A stretch of DNA of 64,000 bases, taken from positions 347,197 through 411,196 of the forward strand of contig NZ_MJAH01000008.1 of NCBI RefSeq assembly GCF_001746295.1, in the 5' to 3' direction. Positions 15,011 to 23,581 of the stretch are shown piece after piece. The position numbers and the translations under genes are program-made. Source of the stretch: Streptomyces sp. LUP47B. Its GTDB lineage: Bacteria > Actinomycetota > Actinomycetes > Streptomycetales > Streptomycetaceae. The stretch's first letter is position 1; every line of letters starts with the position of its first letter. The notes below the pieces were generated by a model that saw nothing but the letters and a program-made list of their open reading frames with translations, made no database searches and was not told the DNA's origin.

Positions 15011-17605
15011 GTGGCAGCCGAAGGCCCCGCCCCCGAGAAGCTCACCATCGATCTCGGGACCGAGACCGGACCCTTCCACGGGGGAGCGAGCGGCACGCTC
15101 TACGGGCTTTACGGCGACGGCGTGCCCAGCCGCGTCGTGGTCGAGGGCATGTACCCGCGCACGGTGACGACCAAGGCCCAGGACGGCACCCAGCATCCCG
15201 GCGGCGACGCCCTGGAGATCCTGCCCGCCTTCGTCGCGGCGGGCGGCAAGGACGTCTACGTCTATCTGCCCGACTTCTACCGGGGGTTTCCGTACGAGTG
15301 GCCGGGCGCCACGGGTAAGGAGCGGCTCGCCGGACATCTGGACGTGATCCGCCGTCAGGTCGAACACGTGCTGACCCTGGGTGAGTTGAAGGAACACGTC
15401 GTGTACGTGCCGTTCAACGAACCCGAGGGCAACATGTTCGGCGAGGAGGAGTGGAGCTACGACCAGGTCTCCTGGCGGACCGAGCCGGACCGCTACTTCG
15501 CCGCGTGGGAAGCCGCGTACCGCCTCATCAAGGACCTCGACCCGGACGCGCGCGTGGCCGGACCCAACACCTGCATTCTGTACCCCGAGGTCAGGGACTT
15601 CCTTCAGTTCGCGAAGGCGCATGGCGTGCTGCCCGACATCGTCACCTGGCACGAGCTGTCCTCGCCCGCCGAGGTCCGCACCAACATCGCCAAGTACCGG
15701 GATCTGGAACGGGAGCTGGGCATCGGCCCGCTGCCCGTCAACATCAACGAGTACGCGCACAACTACCACGTCTCCGTCCCCGGACAGATGATCCAGTGGA
15801 TCGCGGCGATCGAGGAGTCCAAGGTCGACGCCGACATCGCCTACTGGAACATCGCCGGGAACCTCAACGACTCGGCGGTCGAGGCGAACAAGGCCAACGG
15901 CCAGTGGTGGCTCTACAACGCCTACGGGCAGCTGACTGGTAACACCGTCCGGGTGCTCGCCCCGCACCCCAACGAGCAGTACACGCTGCAGGGCGTCGCC
16001 GCCCTCGACCGGGACAAGCGGCAGGCGCGGGCGCTGTTCGGGGGAGCGGACGGCGCGGCGGACGTCGTCTTCGAGGGCGTGGACGCGGAGGTGTTCGGTG
16101 GAGTGGTCCACGTCCGTGTCATGGAGATCCCCTGGACGGGGCAAGTGGGCGCCGCGGAACAGCCGTTGCGACTGCGGGACGAGGAACTGCCGGTCACCGA
16201 CGGGAAGGTGACGCTCGGTCTGACCGGCCTCGACGCGATGTCCGCCTATCAGGTGATCCTGTCGCCGGGTGGCAACGGGGCCGTGGCCCTGCCGCCCGCG
16301 GTGCGTTGGAGGCGGACCTACGAGGCCGAGGACGCCACCTACACGGGAGGCGGTTACTCGAAGAACGGGCCCGAGGGGTCCCCGTCCGCCGTCGACCGGT
16401 TCGCGACCTCCGGTGGCTTCCACGTGAGCGGCCTGCGCACCGGCTCCGACGGCGTGCTCGCCTTCGACGTCGAGGTGCCGCAGGACGGGACGTACGACCT
16501 CGCGGTGTTCGCGGGCTCGCACAACCTCGCCGACCTGGTGCGCGAACAGGGCCCCACCAACGTCTTCCTGCGCGTCGACGGCGGGAATCCTCGCGAACTG
16601 CGGCTGCCGCTCGGCTACAAGCCGGCGGTGTGGGGGCACACCGACACCCGGGTGGAGCTGACGGCGGGCCGGCACCGGATCACCCTCGCCGCCCAGGACC
16701 CCGACCTCGGAGTCACCAAGGGTGACGCCGACGTCGACAAGCTGGATCTCGTACTGCGGAGCGAGGACGAAACGGCCCTGTACGACGCCGAGTTCGCGGA
16801 CCTCGCCGACGGGGCCCGGGTCAGTCACGCCCACCGCGGCGCCTCGGGGCCCGGGGTCGCCGTGCTCCCGCGAGGTGGCACCGTCACCTTCTGGACGTAC
16901 GCGGCCGATGACGGCGAGGCCTCCGTGACCGCCGACCTGCTCGGTCCCGGCGAGGGCGTGTGGAGCGTCAACGGCGAGGAGCTCGGACGCGTCGAGCGCG
17001 GCGCCGTACCGCTCTTCCTGGCCGGGGGCGTCAACAAGGTGACGGTCACCGGGACTTCGGACCTGCTGATCGTCGACCGGCTGCGGATCGCCCCTTCCCG
17101 CGGCCTCCTGCCCACCACCGTGTACGCCGCCGAGGAAGGCGTCCTGACCGGCACGGCGAGGGTGACCGGATACCCGTACGCCGTCGGGGGCAAGGCGGTT
17201 GACGGCATCGGCGCCGGGTCCGCGAACGCGCTCACCCTGACGGTCACGGCGGACCGCGCCGGACGCCACGCGCTGACGATCCGCTACTCCAACGGCGAGC
17301 AGCCCCCCTCCACCCACTACAACCCGGACCCGGTCTGCCGCCACGCCGACATCTGCGTCAACGGCGGCCCCGCGCACCGCGTTCTGTTCCCCACCACCTT
17401 TCACTTCAACAACTTCTGGAACCTCTCCGTACCCGTCACCCTGCGCCCGGGCCTGAACACGATCACGTTCACCGCCGACGAACTCCCCGACTTCGCCGGC
17501 GACACCAGGAACACATTCGGCCAACGCTCCGCCCACGCCCCCGTCGTCGACCAGGTCACGGTGACACCGCTCGCCCCTGCGGAGGCCGAGGTGCGGACGC
17601 ACTGA
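15011..17605 (+). CDS. Clan GH-A glycoside hydrolase (GH39-like) with CBM35-like C-terminal modules
   Basis: 864 aa. GTG 15011 has GAAGGA 7 nt upstream. The N-terminal (beta/alpha)8-type domain (about 1-430) carries the clan-A pair: an NEP motif (VPFNEPEGNMFGE, acid/base Glu137) and a second Glu after a beta strand (VNINEYAHNY, Glu247). It resembles GH39-type beta-xylosidases, but I cannot fix the family. From about residue 435 a CBM35/CBM6-like beta-sandwich begins (YEAEDATYTGGGYSKNG), and a second weaker sandwich (TVYAAEEGVLTGTARVTGY) ends the protein. No signal peptide is visible at any in-frame start, odd for a protein with carbohydrate-binding modules. It may act on imported oligosaccharides or leave by another route. 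Confidence 0.75.
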   Translation: MAAEGPAPEKLTIDLGTETGPFHGGASGTLYGLYGDGVPSRVVVEGMYPRTVTTKAQDGTQHPGGDALEILPAFVAAGGKDVYVYLPDFYRGFPYEWPGATGKERLAGHLDVIRRQVEHVLTLGELKEHVVYVPFNEPEGNMFGEEEWSYDQVSWRTEPDRYFAAWEAAYRLIKDLDPDARVAGPNTCILYPEVRDFLQFAKAHGVLPDIVTWHELSSPAEVRTNIAKYRDLERELGIGPLPVNINEYAHNYHVSVPGQMIQWIAAIEESKVDADIAYWNIAGNLNDSAVEANKANGQWWLYNAYGQLTGNTVRVLAPHPNEQYTLQGVAALDRDKRQARALFGGADGAADVVFEGVDAEVFGGVVHVRVMEIPWTGQVGAAEQPLRLRDEELPVTDGKVTLGLTGLDAMSAYQVILSPGGNGAVALPPAVRWRRTYEAEDATYTGGGYSKNGPEGSPSAVDRFATSGGFHVSGLRTGSDGVLAFDVEVPQDGTYDLAVFAGSHNLADLVREQGPTNVFLRVDGGNPRELRLPLGYKPAVWGHTDTRVELTAGRHRITLAAQDPDLGVTKGDADVDKLDLVLRSEDETALYDAEFADLADGARVSHAHRGASGPGVAVLPRGGTVTFWTYAADDGEASVTADLLGPGEGVWSVNGEELGRVERGAVPLFLAGGVNKVTVTGTSDLLIVDRLRIAPSRGLLPTTVYAAEEGVLTGTARVTGYPYAVGGKAVDGIGAGSANALTLTVTADRAGRHALTIRYSNGEQPPSTHYNPDPVCRHADICVNGGPAHRVLFPTTFHFNNFWNLSVPVTLRPGLNTITFTADELPDFAGDTRNTFGQRSAHAPVVDQVTVTPLAPAEAEVRTH

Positions 17606-17620
17606 CGAGGGAAGCCCGGC

Positions 17621-17646
17621 CGTCGCCGCCAGTTCGGGCGGCGATG
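17621..17646. terminator. Hairpin terminator after the glycoside hydrolase
   Basis: A 10-bp stem (CGTCGCCGCC / GGCGGCGATG, one G-T pair) with a 6-nt loop, 15 bp after the stop codon and before the convergent VOC gene. Confidence 0.5.
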
Positions 17647-17709
17647 CGGCAGTGGCCGGGGTGGGCAGGACCAGGGCCTCGCCGTCGACGCCGACGGCGG
17701 ACGCCGGGT

Positions 17710-18102
17710 TCAGATGCCGGGCCGGTACCGGATCGGATGGTCCGCCGGCACCTCGACCAGCACGATCGGTGTGCCGTCCGGGTCCGCCACCCACATCTCG
17801 ACCAGCCCCCACGGCTCCTTCACCGGGGGCCGTACGATCTCGACGCCCTTGGCCAGCAGTTCCTCGTGCGCCGCGGTCACGTCCGGGACCTGGAGCCACA
17901 GCCGCACGTCCGCGGCCGGTGGAGCCTCGGACCGTCCCGACAGCTCCAGGAATCCACCGCCGAGGAAGTAGACGGTGCCCCGTTCCGGCCCCGTACCGAA
18001 CTCGCGGTACACCGCGAGGCCCAGCTGGTCGCCGTAGAAGACTCGGGAACGCTCCGGATCCGTGGGCCGCAGCAGGACGCGGCCGCTCAGTACGTGCACC
18101 AT
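17710..18102 (-). CDS. VOC-superfamily (glyoxalase/bleomycin-resistance) protein
   Basis: 130 aa small cytoplasmic protein made of two beta-alpha-beta-beta-beta halves: RVLLRPTDPERSRVFYGDQL with LGLAVYREFGTG, and LWLQVPDVTAAHEELLAKGV with MWVADPDGTPIVLVEVP. The FYGDQLGL and ADPDGTPI words are typical of VOC dioxygenase/isomerase-like proteins with a metal site. The substrate cannot be read from the sequence. It is a single gene, convergent with the hydrolase and divergent from the GNAT gene 71 bp away. Confidence 0.85.
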   Translation of the reverse strand: MVHVLSGRVLLRPTDPERSRVFYGDQLGLAVYREFGTGPERGTVYFLGGGFLELSGRSEAPPAADVRLWLQVPDVTAAHEELLAKGVEIVRPPVKEPWGLVEMWVADPDGTPIVLVEVPADHPIRYRPGI

Positions 18103-18173
18103 GCGGGGGAGCCTATCCGGGGCGTTACTCTCGACCGTGCCCCAGTCGTGCCCCTGAAGTGGAGACGTGCCCC

Positions 18174-18710
18174 ATGGAGACCACCCCTGGCCTCACCTTC
18201 CGTGACGCCACCGACGCCGATGTGGACACGCTGGTCGCGCTGGTCGAGGCGGCGTACCGCGGGGACGACAGCCGAGCCGGGTGGACCACCGAGGCGGACA
18301 TCCTGGAGGGGCAGCGGACGGACCCGGAGGGTGTGCTCGAGGTCATCAAGTCGCCCGACAGCCGGCTGCTGACGGTGGAGCAGGACGGCCGGGTCGTCGC
18401 CTGCTGCCAGGTCGAACACCGGGGCACTCACGCGTACTTCGGGATGTTCGCGGTCAGCCCCACGCTCCAGGGCGGCGGCCTCGGCAAGGTGATCATCGCG
18501 GAGGCGGAGCGGATCGCCCGGGAGACCTGGGGCGTCACCGAGATGCACATGACCGTGATCTCGGTGCGAAACGACCTCATCGCCTGGTACGAGCGGCGCG
18601 GCTACCGCCGTACGGGAGAGATGACGCCCTTCCCGTACGGCGACGAGCGCTTCGGCGTTCCGCAGCGCGACGACCTGCAGTTCGAGCTGCTGGTCAAGCC
18701 GCTGGTGTGA
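18174..18710 (+). CDS. GNAT-family N-acetyltransferase
   Basis: 178 aa. The start at ATG 18174 has a GGAG 9 nt upstream. GNAT fold: the N-terminal FRDATDADVDTLVALVEAAY, central strands (LLTVEQDGRVVACCQVEH), the acetyl-CoA pyrophosphate loop VSPTLQGGGLGKVIIAEAE, and the C-terminal IAWYERRGYRRTGE. The sequence GGGLGK fits the Q/RxxGxG/A motif. The acceptor is unknown. The 3' end is 15 bp from the convergent phosphodiesterase gene. Confidence 0.88.
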   Translation: METTPGLTFRDATDADVDTLVALVEAAYRGDDSRAGWTTEADILEGQRTDPEGVLEVIKSPDSRLLTVEQDGRVVACCQVEHRGTHAYFGMFAVSPTLQGGGLGKVIIAEAERIARETWGVTEMHMTVISVRNDLIAWYERRGYRRTGEMTPFPYGDERFGVPQRDDLQFELLVKPLV

Positions 18711-18725
18711 CGTTCCTGCCCCGGT

Positions 18726-19409
18726 TCACGCGGTGAAGCGGCCGGTGCGCTTGATCTCGGGGTAGTCGGTCGTCGCGCCGTCCAGTTCCAGGGCCCGCAC
18801 CAGCTTCAGATGGTCCTGGGTGTTCACCACCCAGCCGATGATCTTCAGATCCGCCTTGCGGGCCGCCTCGACGACCTCCAGGGTCAGCCGGCGGATGTTC
18901 AGACAGACCGTTCCCGCGCCGGCCTCGACGGCACGTTCCACGATGTCGGGGCCGAACCGGCTGCCGATGAGGGCGGTCCGTACGCCGGGCACGAGACGGC
19001 CGATCTCGGCGATCGCCTCGTCGTGGAACGAGGACACCTCGACCCGGGCGACCAGATTCCGCCGGATCATGACCTCGGCCAGCGCCCGGGCCGCCGCGAT
19101 GTCCTTGATCTCGGCCTGGAGCGGCGACCGCACGGCGTCCAGGACTTCCTCGAACACCGGGACGCGTTCCCCGCGGCCCGCGTCCAGGGCGCGCAGTTCG
19201 GTGAGGGTCTTCTCGGCGATCGGGCCGGTGCCGTCGGTCGTGCGGTCCACGTCGGTGTCGTGCATGACGACGAGGGCGCCGTCCTTGCTCAGATGAAGAT
19301 CGAGTTCGATGACGTCGAGGCCGGCCTGCTGGGCGGCGGCGAACGAACGGAGGGTGTTCTCGGGTTCGGTACCCATGACTCCGCGATGACCGATGGTAAG
19401 GAAGTTCAA
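18726..19409 (-). CDS. Glycerophosphodiester phosphodiesterase
   Basis: 227 aa cytoplasmic GDPD TIM barrel that hydrolyses glycerophosphodiesters to sn-glycerol-3-phosphate and an alcohol. Catalytic and metal motifs are all present: TIGHRGVMGTEPENT (HRG and E-N-T), VIELDLHLSKDGALVVMHD (E-x-D and the second His), TDVDRTTDGTG, and EIK at the end of a barrel strand. No signal peptide, so it is an intracellular form. The C-terminal VVNTQDHLKLVRALELDG and TTDYPEI are conserved family features. Confidence 0.92.
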   Translation of the reverse strand: MNFLTIGHRGVMGTEPENTLRSFAAAQQAGLDVIELDLHLSKDGALVVMHDTDVDRTTDGTGPIAEKTLTELRALDAGRGERVPVFEEVLDAVRSPLQAEIKDIAAARALAEVMIRRNLVARVEVSSFHDEAIAEIGRLVPGVRTALIGSRFGPDIVERAVEAGAGTVCLNIRRLTLEVVEAARKADLKIIGWVVNTQDHLKLVRALELDGATTDYPEIKRTGRFTA

Positions 19410-19629
19410 GGTTCAACTCGCTTCCGTCGACGGCGGCTCGGTGCAGAGCCGCAGCCTAACGGCTACACCGCGTGATGGACCCGTACGTACACGAGGGATC
19501 GCAGTGACGTGCGGGGAAGTGATCTCTCTTACCCGGAATCCTCGTGTTCATGGCGCTCGACAGGAAAAAGTTCCGTGACCATTGGGTTGCGCAGGATAAC
19601 TTCCCGAGTCCGCTCTTGCTGGACGGAAG

Positions 19630-19656
19630 CTCGTATGTATACGGTCTCCATACGAG
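19630..19656 (+). promoter_or_regulatory. Palindrome upstream of the DUF6421 operon
   Basis: Perfect 8-bp arms CTCGTATG / CATACGAG separated by 11 nt, about 25 bp before the ATG and ahead of the GTGGAGGATGGG ribosome-binding region. With a two-base bulge the stem extends to AAGCTCGTATG. It may be an operator or a 5'-UTR hairpin. The 220 bp between it and the phosphodiesterase start show no gene. Confidence 0.5.
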
Positions 19657-19680
19657 AGCTTCTCCCGTGGAGGATGGGAC

Positions 19681-21078
19681 ATGACGGAAATTCTTGTGCA
19701 GGCGGCTTCGGGGGACCAGGTTCCTCCCGTGACCAGGGTGGTGGAGCACCCGGCATGGCCCGTGCTCAAGGATGCCGTGGAGCGGATCCGGCCATGGCAG
19801 TCCAAGGACGGGTCGATCGACTTCGAGGCCGAGAGCGCGCCCGCGCGCGGGGACGCCGAGGCCGCCGTACGGCGTGTCGTCGACGCGGTGCAGGAGCTGT
19901 CGCCGGCGCTGCCGCACGACGCCGACTACCACGCGGCCCTCGTCAAGGACCTCAGGCGCTGGTCCGAGGGCGGCTTCGAGGTGCCCGACTTCCTCGACTC
20001 CCTGCTGGCCTTCCAGCCCGCCGCGAACCGCGCGGACGGCCTGCAGCACCTGGTCGTCTTCCCCATGTACACGCAGAACGGCAACCCGGACCGCAATCTC
20101 GAGGCGGTCGTGCTGCGCATGGTCTGGCCGGAGTGGCTGGCCGAACTGGAGCGCACCCGCTACGACAACCCGCTGTTCTGCGGCATCAAGTTCGAGGACT
20201 TCACCGCCGGTTACGACACCAACTCGGCCGTCCTCTTCCCGGAGACCATCGCCGTGCGCGAGGCGCCGGAACGCTTCTCCTGGGGCGGTATCTTCTGCGA
20301 CCGCGAGGCCGCCCGGTTCCGCCGGGTCACCGACGCGGCCGTCGACATCCTGGGCCTGGAGCTGCCCGAGGACATCGCCGCGATGGTCCACGACCAGAAG
20401 CGCTGCGAGGAGGCCTTCGTGCTGTGGGACATGGTCCACGACCGCACCCACAGCCACGGCGACCTGCCCTTCGACCCGTTCATGATCAAGCAGCGCCAGC
20501 CGTTCTGGATGTACGGCCTCGAAGAGCTCCGCTGCGACCTCACCGCCTTCAGGGAGGCCGTGAAGCTGGAGGCGGACGGCGTTCCGCAGGCCCGTGACGT
20601 GCAGTACGCGGTCCTGTTCGACCGGATGTTCCGCTTCCCGGTCACCGGCGAGCGCGTGCGCAACTACGACGGGCTCGGCGGCCAGCTCCTCTTCGCCTAC
20701 CTGCACAAGCACGATGTCGTCCGCTGGACCGACAACAAGCTGTTCATCGACTGGCAGCGCGCCCCCGAGGTCACCAACGAGCTGTGCGCCGACATCGAGC
20801 AGCTCTACCGCGACGGCATCGACCGCCCCAAACTCGTCCACTGGTTCGCCGGCTACGAACTGGTCTCCACCTACCTCGCCCCGCACCCCGGCTCCAAGTG
20901 GGCCAAGGGCCCCGACGCCCTCGACCTGTCGCTGCCGCCCCGGAAACTCGTCGACGACGTGCTTCCGGACGAGTTTCCGCTGAGCATGTTCTATGAGGCC
21001 CTCTCCAAGAAGCTTCGCCATGTGATCGCCTCGACCCGGGGTATCACTGCGGAGAACGCCGAGCGGGTCGCCGCGTGA
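19681..21078 (+). CDS. DUF6421 family protein with metallopeptidase-like signature
   Basis: 465 aa soluble protein, DUF6421, of unknown function. ATG 19681 has a strong GGAGGATGGG site. Two features stand out. VHDRTHSHG places His253 and His257 in an H-D-x-x-H arrangement with His259 next to it, and GLEELRCDLTAF brings Glu281/Glu282/Asp286 about 24 residues later. That spacing and the E-E-x-x-x-D word recall gluzincin metallopeptidases, where HExxH and a downstream Glu bind zinc, but with Asp in place of the catalytic Glu. This is my inference. The C-terminal half is rich in aromatic residues (LVHWFAGYELVSTYLAPHPG). Its stop overlaps the SDR start (GTGA), so expression is coupled to SDR and threonine aldolase. 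Confidence 0.85.
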   Translation: MTEILVQAASGDQVPPVTRVVEHPAWPVLKDAVERIRPWQSKDGSIDFEAESAPARGDAEAAVRRVVDAVQELSPALPHDADYHAALVKDLRRWSEGGFEVPDFLDSLLAFQPAANRADGLQHLVVFPMYTQNGNPDRNLEAVVLRMVWPEWLAELERTRYDNPLFCGIKFEDFTAGYDTNSAVLFPETIAVREAPERFSWGGIFCDREAARFRRVTDAAVDILGLELPEDIAAMVHDQKRCEEAFVLWDMVHDRTHSHGDLPFDPFMIKQRQPFWMYGLEELRCDLTAFREAVKLEADGVPQARDVQYAVLFDRMFRFPVTGERVRNYDGLGGQLLFAYLHKHDVVRWTDNKLFIDWQRAPEVTNELCADIEQLYRDGIDRPKLVHWFAGYELVSTYLAPHPGSKWAKGPDALDLSLPPRKLVDDVLPDEFPLSMFYEALSKKLRHVIASTRGITAENAERVAA

Positions 21079-21890
21079 GCGATCGCGGCGCCGGGAACAC
21101 TGCACAGGCCGTCGAGGCGGCTGCTCAGGAGGCGAAGAACATGGCGGGGAACGGAGCTCTCAGCGGTGCGGTGATCGCGGTGGCCGGCGCGGGCGGCCCC
21201 GCGGGCCGCGCGGCCCTGCTGCGGCTGGCCGAGGCGGGCGCGACCGTCGTCGGCGCGGACAACGACCCGGAGCGGCTCGCGGAAGCCGTGGACGCGGCAC
21301 GCTACGCGTCGGGCGGCGCCAGCGTCACCGGCGAGCCGGTCGACCTGCTGGACCTGGGATCCACCCGCGACTGGGCCGAGCACATCGAGAAGGACTTCGG
21401 CCGCGTCGACGGCCTGGTCCACCTCGTCGGCGGCTGGCGCGGCAGCGAGACCTTCATCAAGACGAGCCTGGACGACTGGGACTTCCTGGAACTACTGCTC
21501 ATCCGCACCGTGCAGCACACCTCGCTCGCCTTCTACGAGGGCCTGCAGCGCAGCGACCGCGGCCGCTACGTCCTGATCAGCGCCGCCGGCGCGACGAAAC
21601 CGTCCGCGAGCAACGCCTCGTACGCCGCCGCCAAGGCCGCCGCCGAGGCCTGGACGCTCGCTCTCGCGGACGCCTTCCGCAAGGCCGGGGGCGCCGACGG
21701 GCCGACGTCCGCGGCTACGATCCTGGTGGTGAAGGCACTGGTGCACGAGGCCATGCGCGCCGACCGGCCCAACGCGAAGTTCGCGGGCTTCACGCACGTG
21801 CAGGACCTGGCCGAGGCCATCGCCGGTGTCTGGGACAAGCCCGCCGCCGAAGTGAACGGAAACCGTCTGTGGCTGACCGAGAAGCCGTGA
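21075..21890 (+). CDS. SDR-family oxidoreductase
   Basis: 271 aa classical short-chain dehydrogenase/reductase. GTG 21075 overlaps the DUF6421 stop. The Rossmann Gly motif reads VAGAGGPAGRAALLRLAEAG (slightly non-canonical GxGGxxG), with an acidic residue after the second strand (GADNDPER) that favours NAD(H). The catalytic motif is SNASYAAAKAAAEAW with Tyr183 and Lys187, and a Ser lies upstream in VLISAAGA. There is an extra N-terminal segment of about 25 residues rich in Ala and Gln. An internal GTG/ATG near 21141 (MAGNGALSG) is a possible alternative start. The substrate is probably a hydroxy- or amino-acid derivative, given the aldolase partner. Confidence 0.88.
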   Translation: MSDRGAGNTAQAVEAAAQEAKNMAGNGALSGAVIAVAGAGGPAGRAALLRLAEAGATVVGADNDPERLAEAVDAARYASGGASVTGEPVDLLDLGSTRDWAEHIEKDFGRVDGLVHLVGGWRGSETFIKTSLDDWDFLELLLIRTVQHTSLAFYEGLQRSDRGRYVLISAAGATKPSASNASYAAAKAAAEAWTLALADAFRKAGGADGPTSAATILVVKALVHEAMRADRPNAKFAGFTHVQDLAEAIAGVWDKPAAEVNGNRLWLTEKP

Positions 21891-22966
21891 ACGCTCAGAA
21901 GGCCTCTTTTACGCAGGCTCGCCGCCACCACGACCCGCAGGTACGCGGTTTCGCCAGCGACAACTACGCCGGGGCCCACCCGGAGGTGCTCGCCGCCCTG
22001 GCCCTGGCCAACGGCGGACACCAGGTCGCGTACGGCGAGGACGATTACACCGAGAACCTCCAGGGCGTCGTCCGCAGCCACTTCGGTGCCACGGCCGAGG
22101 CGTTCCCGGTCTTCAACGGCACGGGCGCCAACGTCGTCGCGCTCCAGGCGGTCACCGACCGCTGGGGCGCGGTGATCTGCGCCGAGAGCGCGCACATCAA
22201 CGTCGACGAGGGCGGCGCCCCCGAGCGCATGGGCGGCCTCAAGCTGCTCACCGTGTCCACCCCGGACGGCAAGCTCACGCCCGAACTCATCGACAAGCAG
22301 GCCTGGGGCTGGGAGGACGAGCACCGCGCGATGCCGCAGGTCGTCTCGATCACCCAGTCCACGGAGCTCGGCACCCTCTACACACCCGACGAGATCCGCG
22401 CGATCTGCGACCACGCCCACGCGCACGGCATGAAGGTCCACCTGGACGGCTCCCGCATAGCCAACGCGGCCGCCTCCCTCGACGTCCCGATGCGGACGTT
22501 CACCAACGCGGTCGGGGTCGACATCCTCTCCCTGGGCGGGACGAAGAACGGCGCCCTGTTCGGCGAGGCGGTCGTGGTGATCAACCAGGACGCGGTCTCC
22601 CACATGAAGCACCTGCGCAAGCTGTCGATGCAGCTCGCCTCCAAGATGCGTTTCGTGTCGGTGCAGTTGGAGGCTCTGCTCGCCAAGGACCTGTGGCTGC
22701 GCAACGCCCGCCACTCCAACGAGATGGCCCAGCGCCTGGCGGAGGGCGTCCGCGCCGTTCACGGTGTCGACATCCTCTACCCGGTCCAGGCCAACGGCGT
22801 CTTCGCCAAGCTCCCGCACGACGTGAGTGAGCGCCTGCAGAAGCGCTTCCGCTTCTACTTCTGGGACGAGGTCGCAGGCGTCGTGCGCTGGATGTGCGCC
22901 TTCGACACGACCGAGGACGACGTGGACACGTTCGTGGCGGCGCTGAAGGAGGAGATGGCGCGCTAG
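21887..22966 (+). CDS. Low-specificity L-threonine aldolase family, PLP-dependent
   Basis: 359 aa from GTG 21887, which overlaps the SDR stop (GTGA); GTG 21869 is an alternative 6 residues longer. Fold-type I PLP enzyme of the beta-eliminating-lyase/threonine aldolase family: FASDNYAGAHPEVLAAL at the N terminus, FNGTGANVVAL, the AHINVDEGGAPERMGG His stacking region, HAHGMKVHLDGSRIANAA (Asp binding the pyridine N), and SLGGTKNGALFGE with the Schiff-base Lys220. The expected reaction is cleavage of L-threonine or L-allo-threonine (and related beta-hydroxy amino acids) to glycine and an aldehyde. Third gene of a fully coupled operon. Confidence 0.92.
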   Translation: MNAQKASFTQARRHHDPQVRGFASDNYAGAHPEVLAALALANGGHQVAYGEDDYTENLQGVVRSHFGATAEAFPVFNGTGANVVALQAVTDRWGAVICAESAHINVDEGGAPERMGGLKLLTVSTPDGKLTPELIDKQAWGWEDEHRAMPQVVSITQSTELGTLYTPDEIRAICDHAHAHGMKVHLDGSRIANAAASLDVPMRTFTNAVGVDILSLGGTKNGALFGEAVVVINQDAVSHMKHLRKLSMQLASKMRFVSVQLEALLAKDLWLRNARHSNEMAQRLAEGVRAVHGVDILYPVQANGVFAKLPHDVSERLQKRFRFYFWDEVAGVVRWMCAFDTTEDDVDTFVAALKEEMAR

Positions 22967-23007
22967 GCGCGTACCGAACCTGAGGCGGTCTGTGTTTGCA
23001 TGCCGGG

Positions 23008-23520
23008 GTGGACGAGACACAGCGCCGGGTCCGGCCGAGGACCGATGACGACGTCGCGGCATGCGTGCGGGTGCTGGCGGACGTGCACCGCCGCGACGGC
23101 TATCCGGTGAACTGGCCTGCCCGGCCCGGCGAGTGGCTGTCGCAGGATGCCGCACTGGGCAGCTGGGTCGCCGAGCTGGACGGCCGTGTCGTGGGCCACG
23201 TCAGCCTCTCCCGCAGCGCCGAAGGCGACGTGGCCCCTGTCCTGTGGAGCGAGCGGAACGGCGCGAGCGTGCAACGGGCCGCCGTGGTCGGCCGGTTGTT
23301 CGTCGACCCGCAGGCGAGAGGGCACGGGATCGGTGCCCTGCTGATGGGCAGAGCGGTGGCGGAGGCCCGCCACCACGGCCTGCATCCGGTGCTCGACGTC
23401 GTCGCGTCCGACACCGCCGCGGCGGCCCTGTACGAACGGCTGGGCTGGACGCGGCTGGCCACGGTCGAACAGCGCTGGAGTCCGTCCCAGGTGGTCGCCG
23501 TCCATTGCTACTCCGCATAA
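23008..23520 (+). CDS. GNAT-family N-acetyltransferase
   Basis: 170 aa from GTG 23008; a TTG at 22996 is possible, but neither has a clear Shine-Dalgarno. GNAT landmarks: VRPRTDDDVAACVRVLADVH, the central strand WVAELDGRVVGHVSLSRS, the acetyl-CoA loop LFVDPQARGHGIGALLMGRA (R-G-H-G-I-G), and the C-terminal ALYERLGWTRLATVEQRW. The substrate is unknown. The 3' end is followed by an AT-rich promoter region for the next gene. Confidence 0.88.
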   Translation: MDETQRRVRPRTDDDVAACVRVLADVHRRDGYPVNWPARPGEWLSQDAALGSWVAELDGRVVGHVSLSRSAEGDVAPVLWSERNGASVQRAAVVGRLFVDPQARGHGIGALLMGRAVAEARHHGLHPVLDVVASDTAAAALYERLGWTRLATVEQRWSPSQVVAVHCYSA

Positions 23521-23543
23521 ATATACTGATGTCTGTAAAACAA

Positions 23544-23573
23544 TTGACCTTGGAGAGGTCCTTTTTCTATGCT
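23544..23573 (+). promoter_or_regulatory. Promoter of the transglutaminase-like gene, probably leaderless
   Basis: TTGACC (23544-23549), 18 nt, TATGCT (23568-23573). The ATG of the next gene begins 9 nt after the -10 box, leaving no room for a ribosome-binding site, so translation is probably leaderless. The stretch 23515-23570 is notably AT-rich for this genome. Confidence 0.6.
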
Positions 23574-23581
23574 CTGCGGGC

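Noticed and set aside
14945..17899. 984-codon open frame on the minus strand
   Set aside because: Shadow of the glycoside hydrolase on the plus strand; repetitive Val/Gly/Arg-rich translation with no domains.
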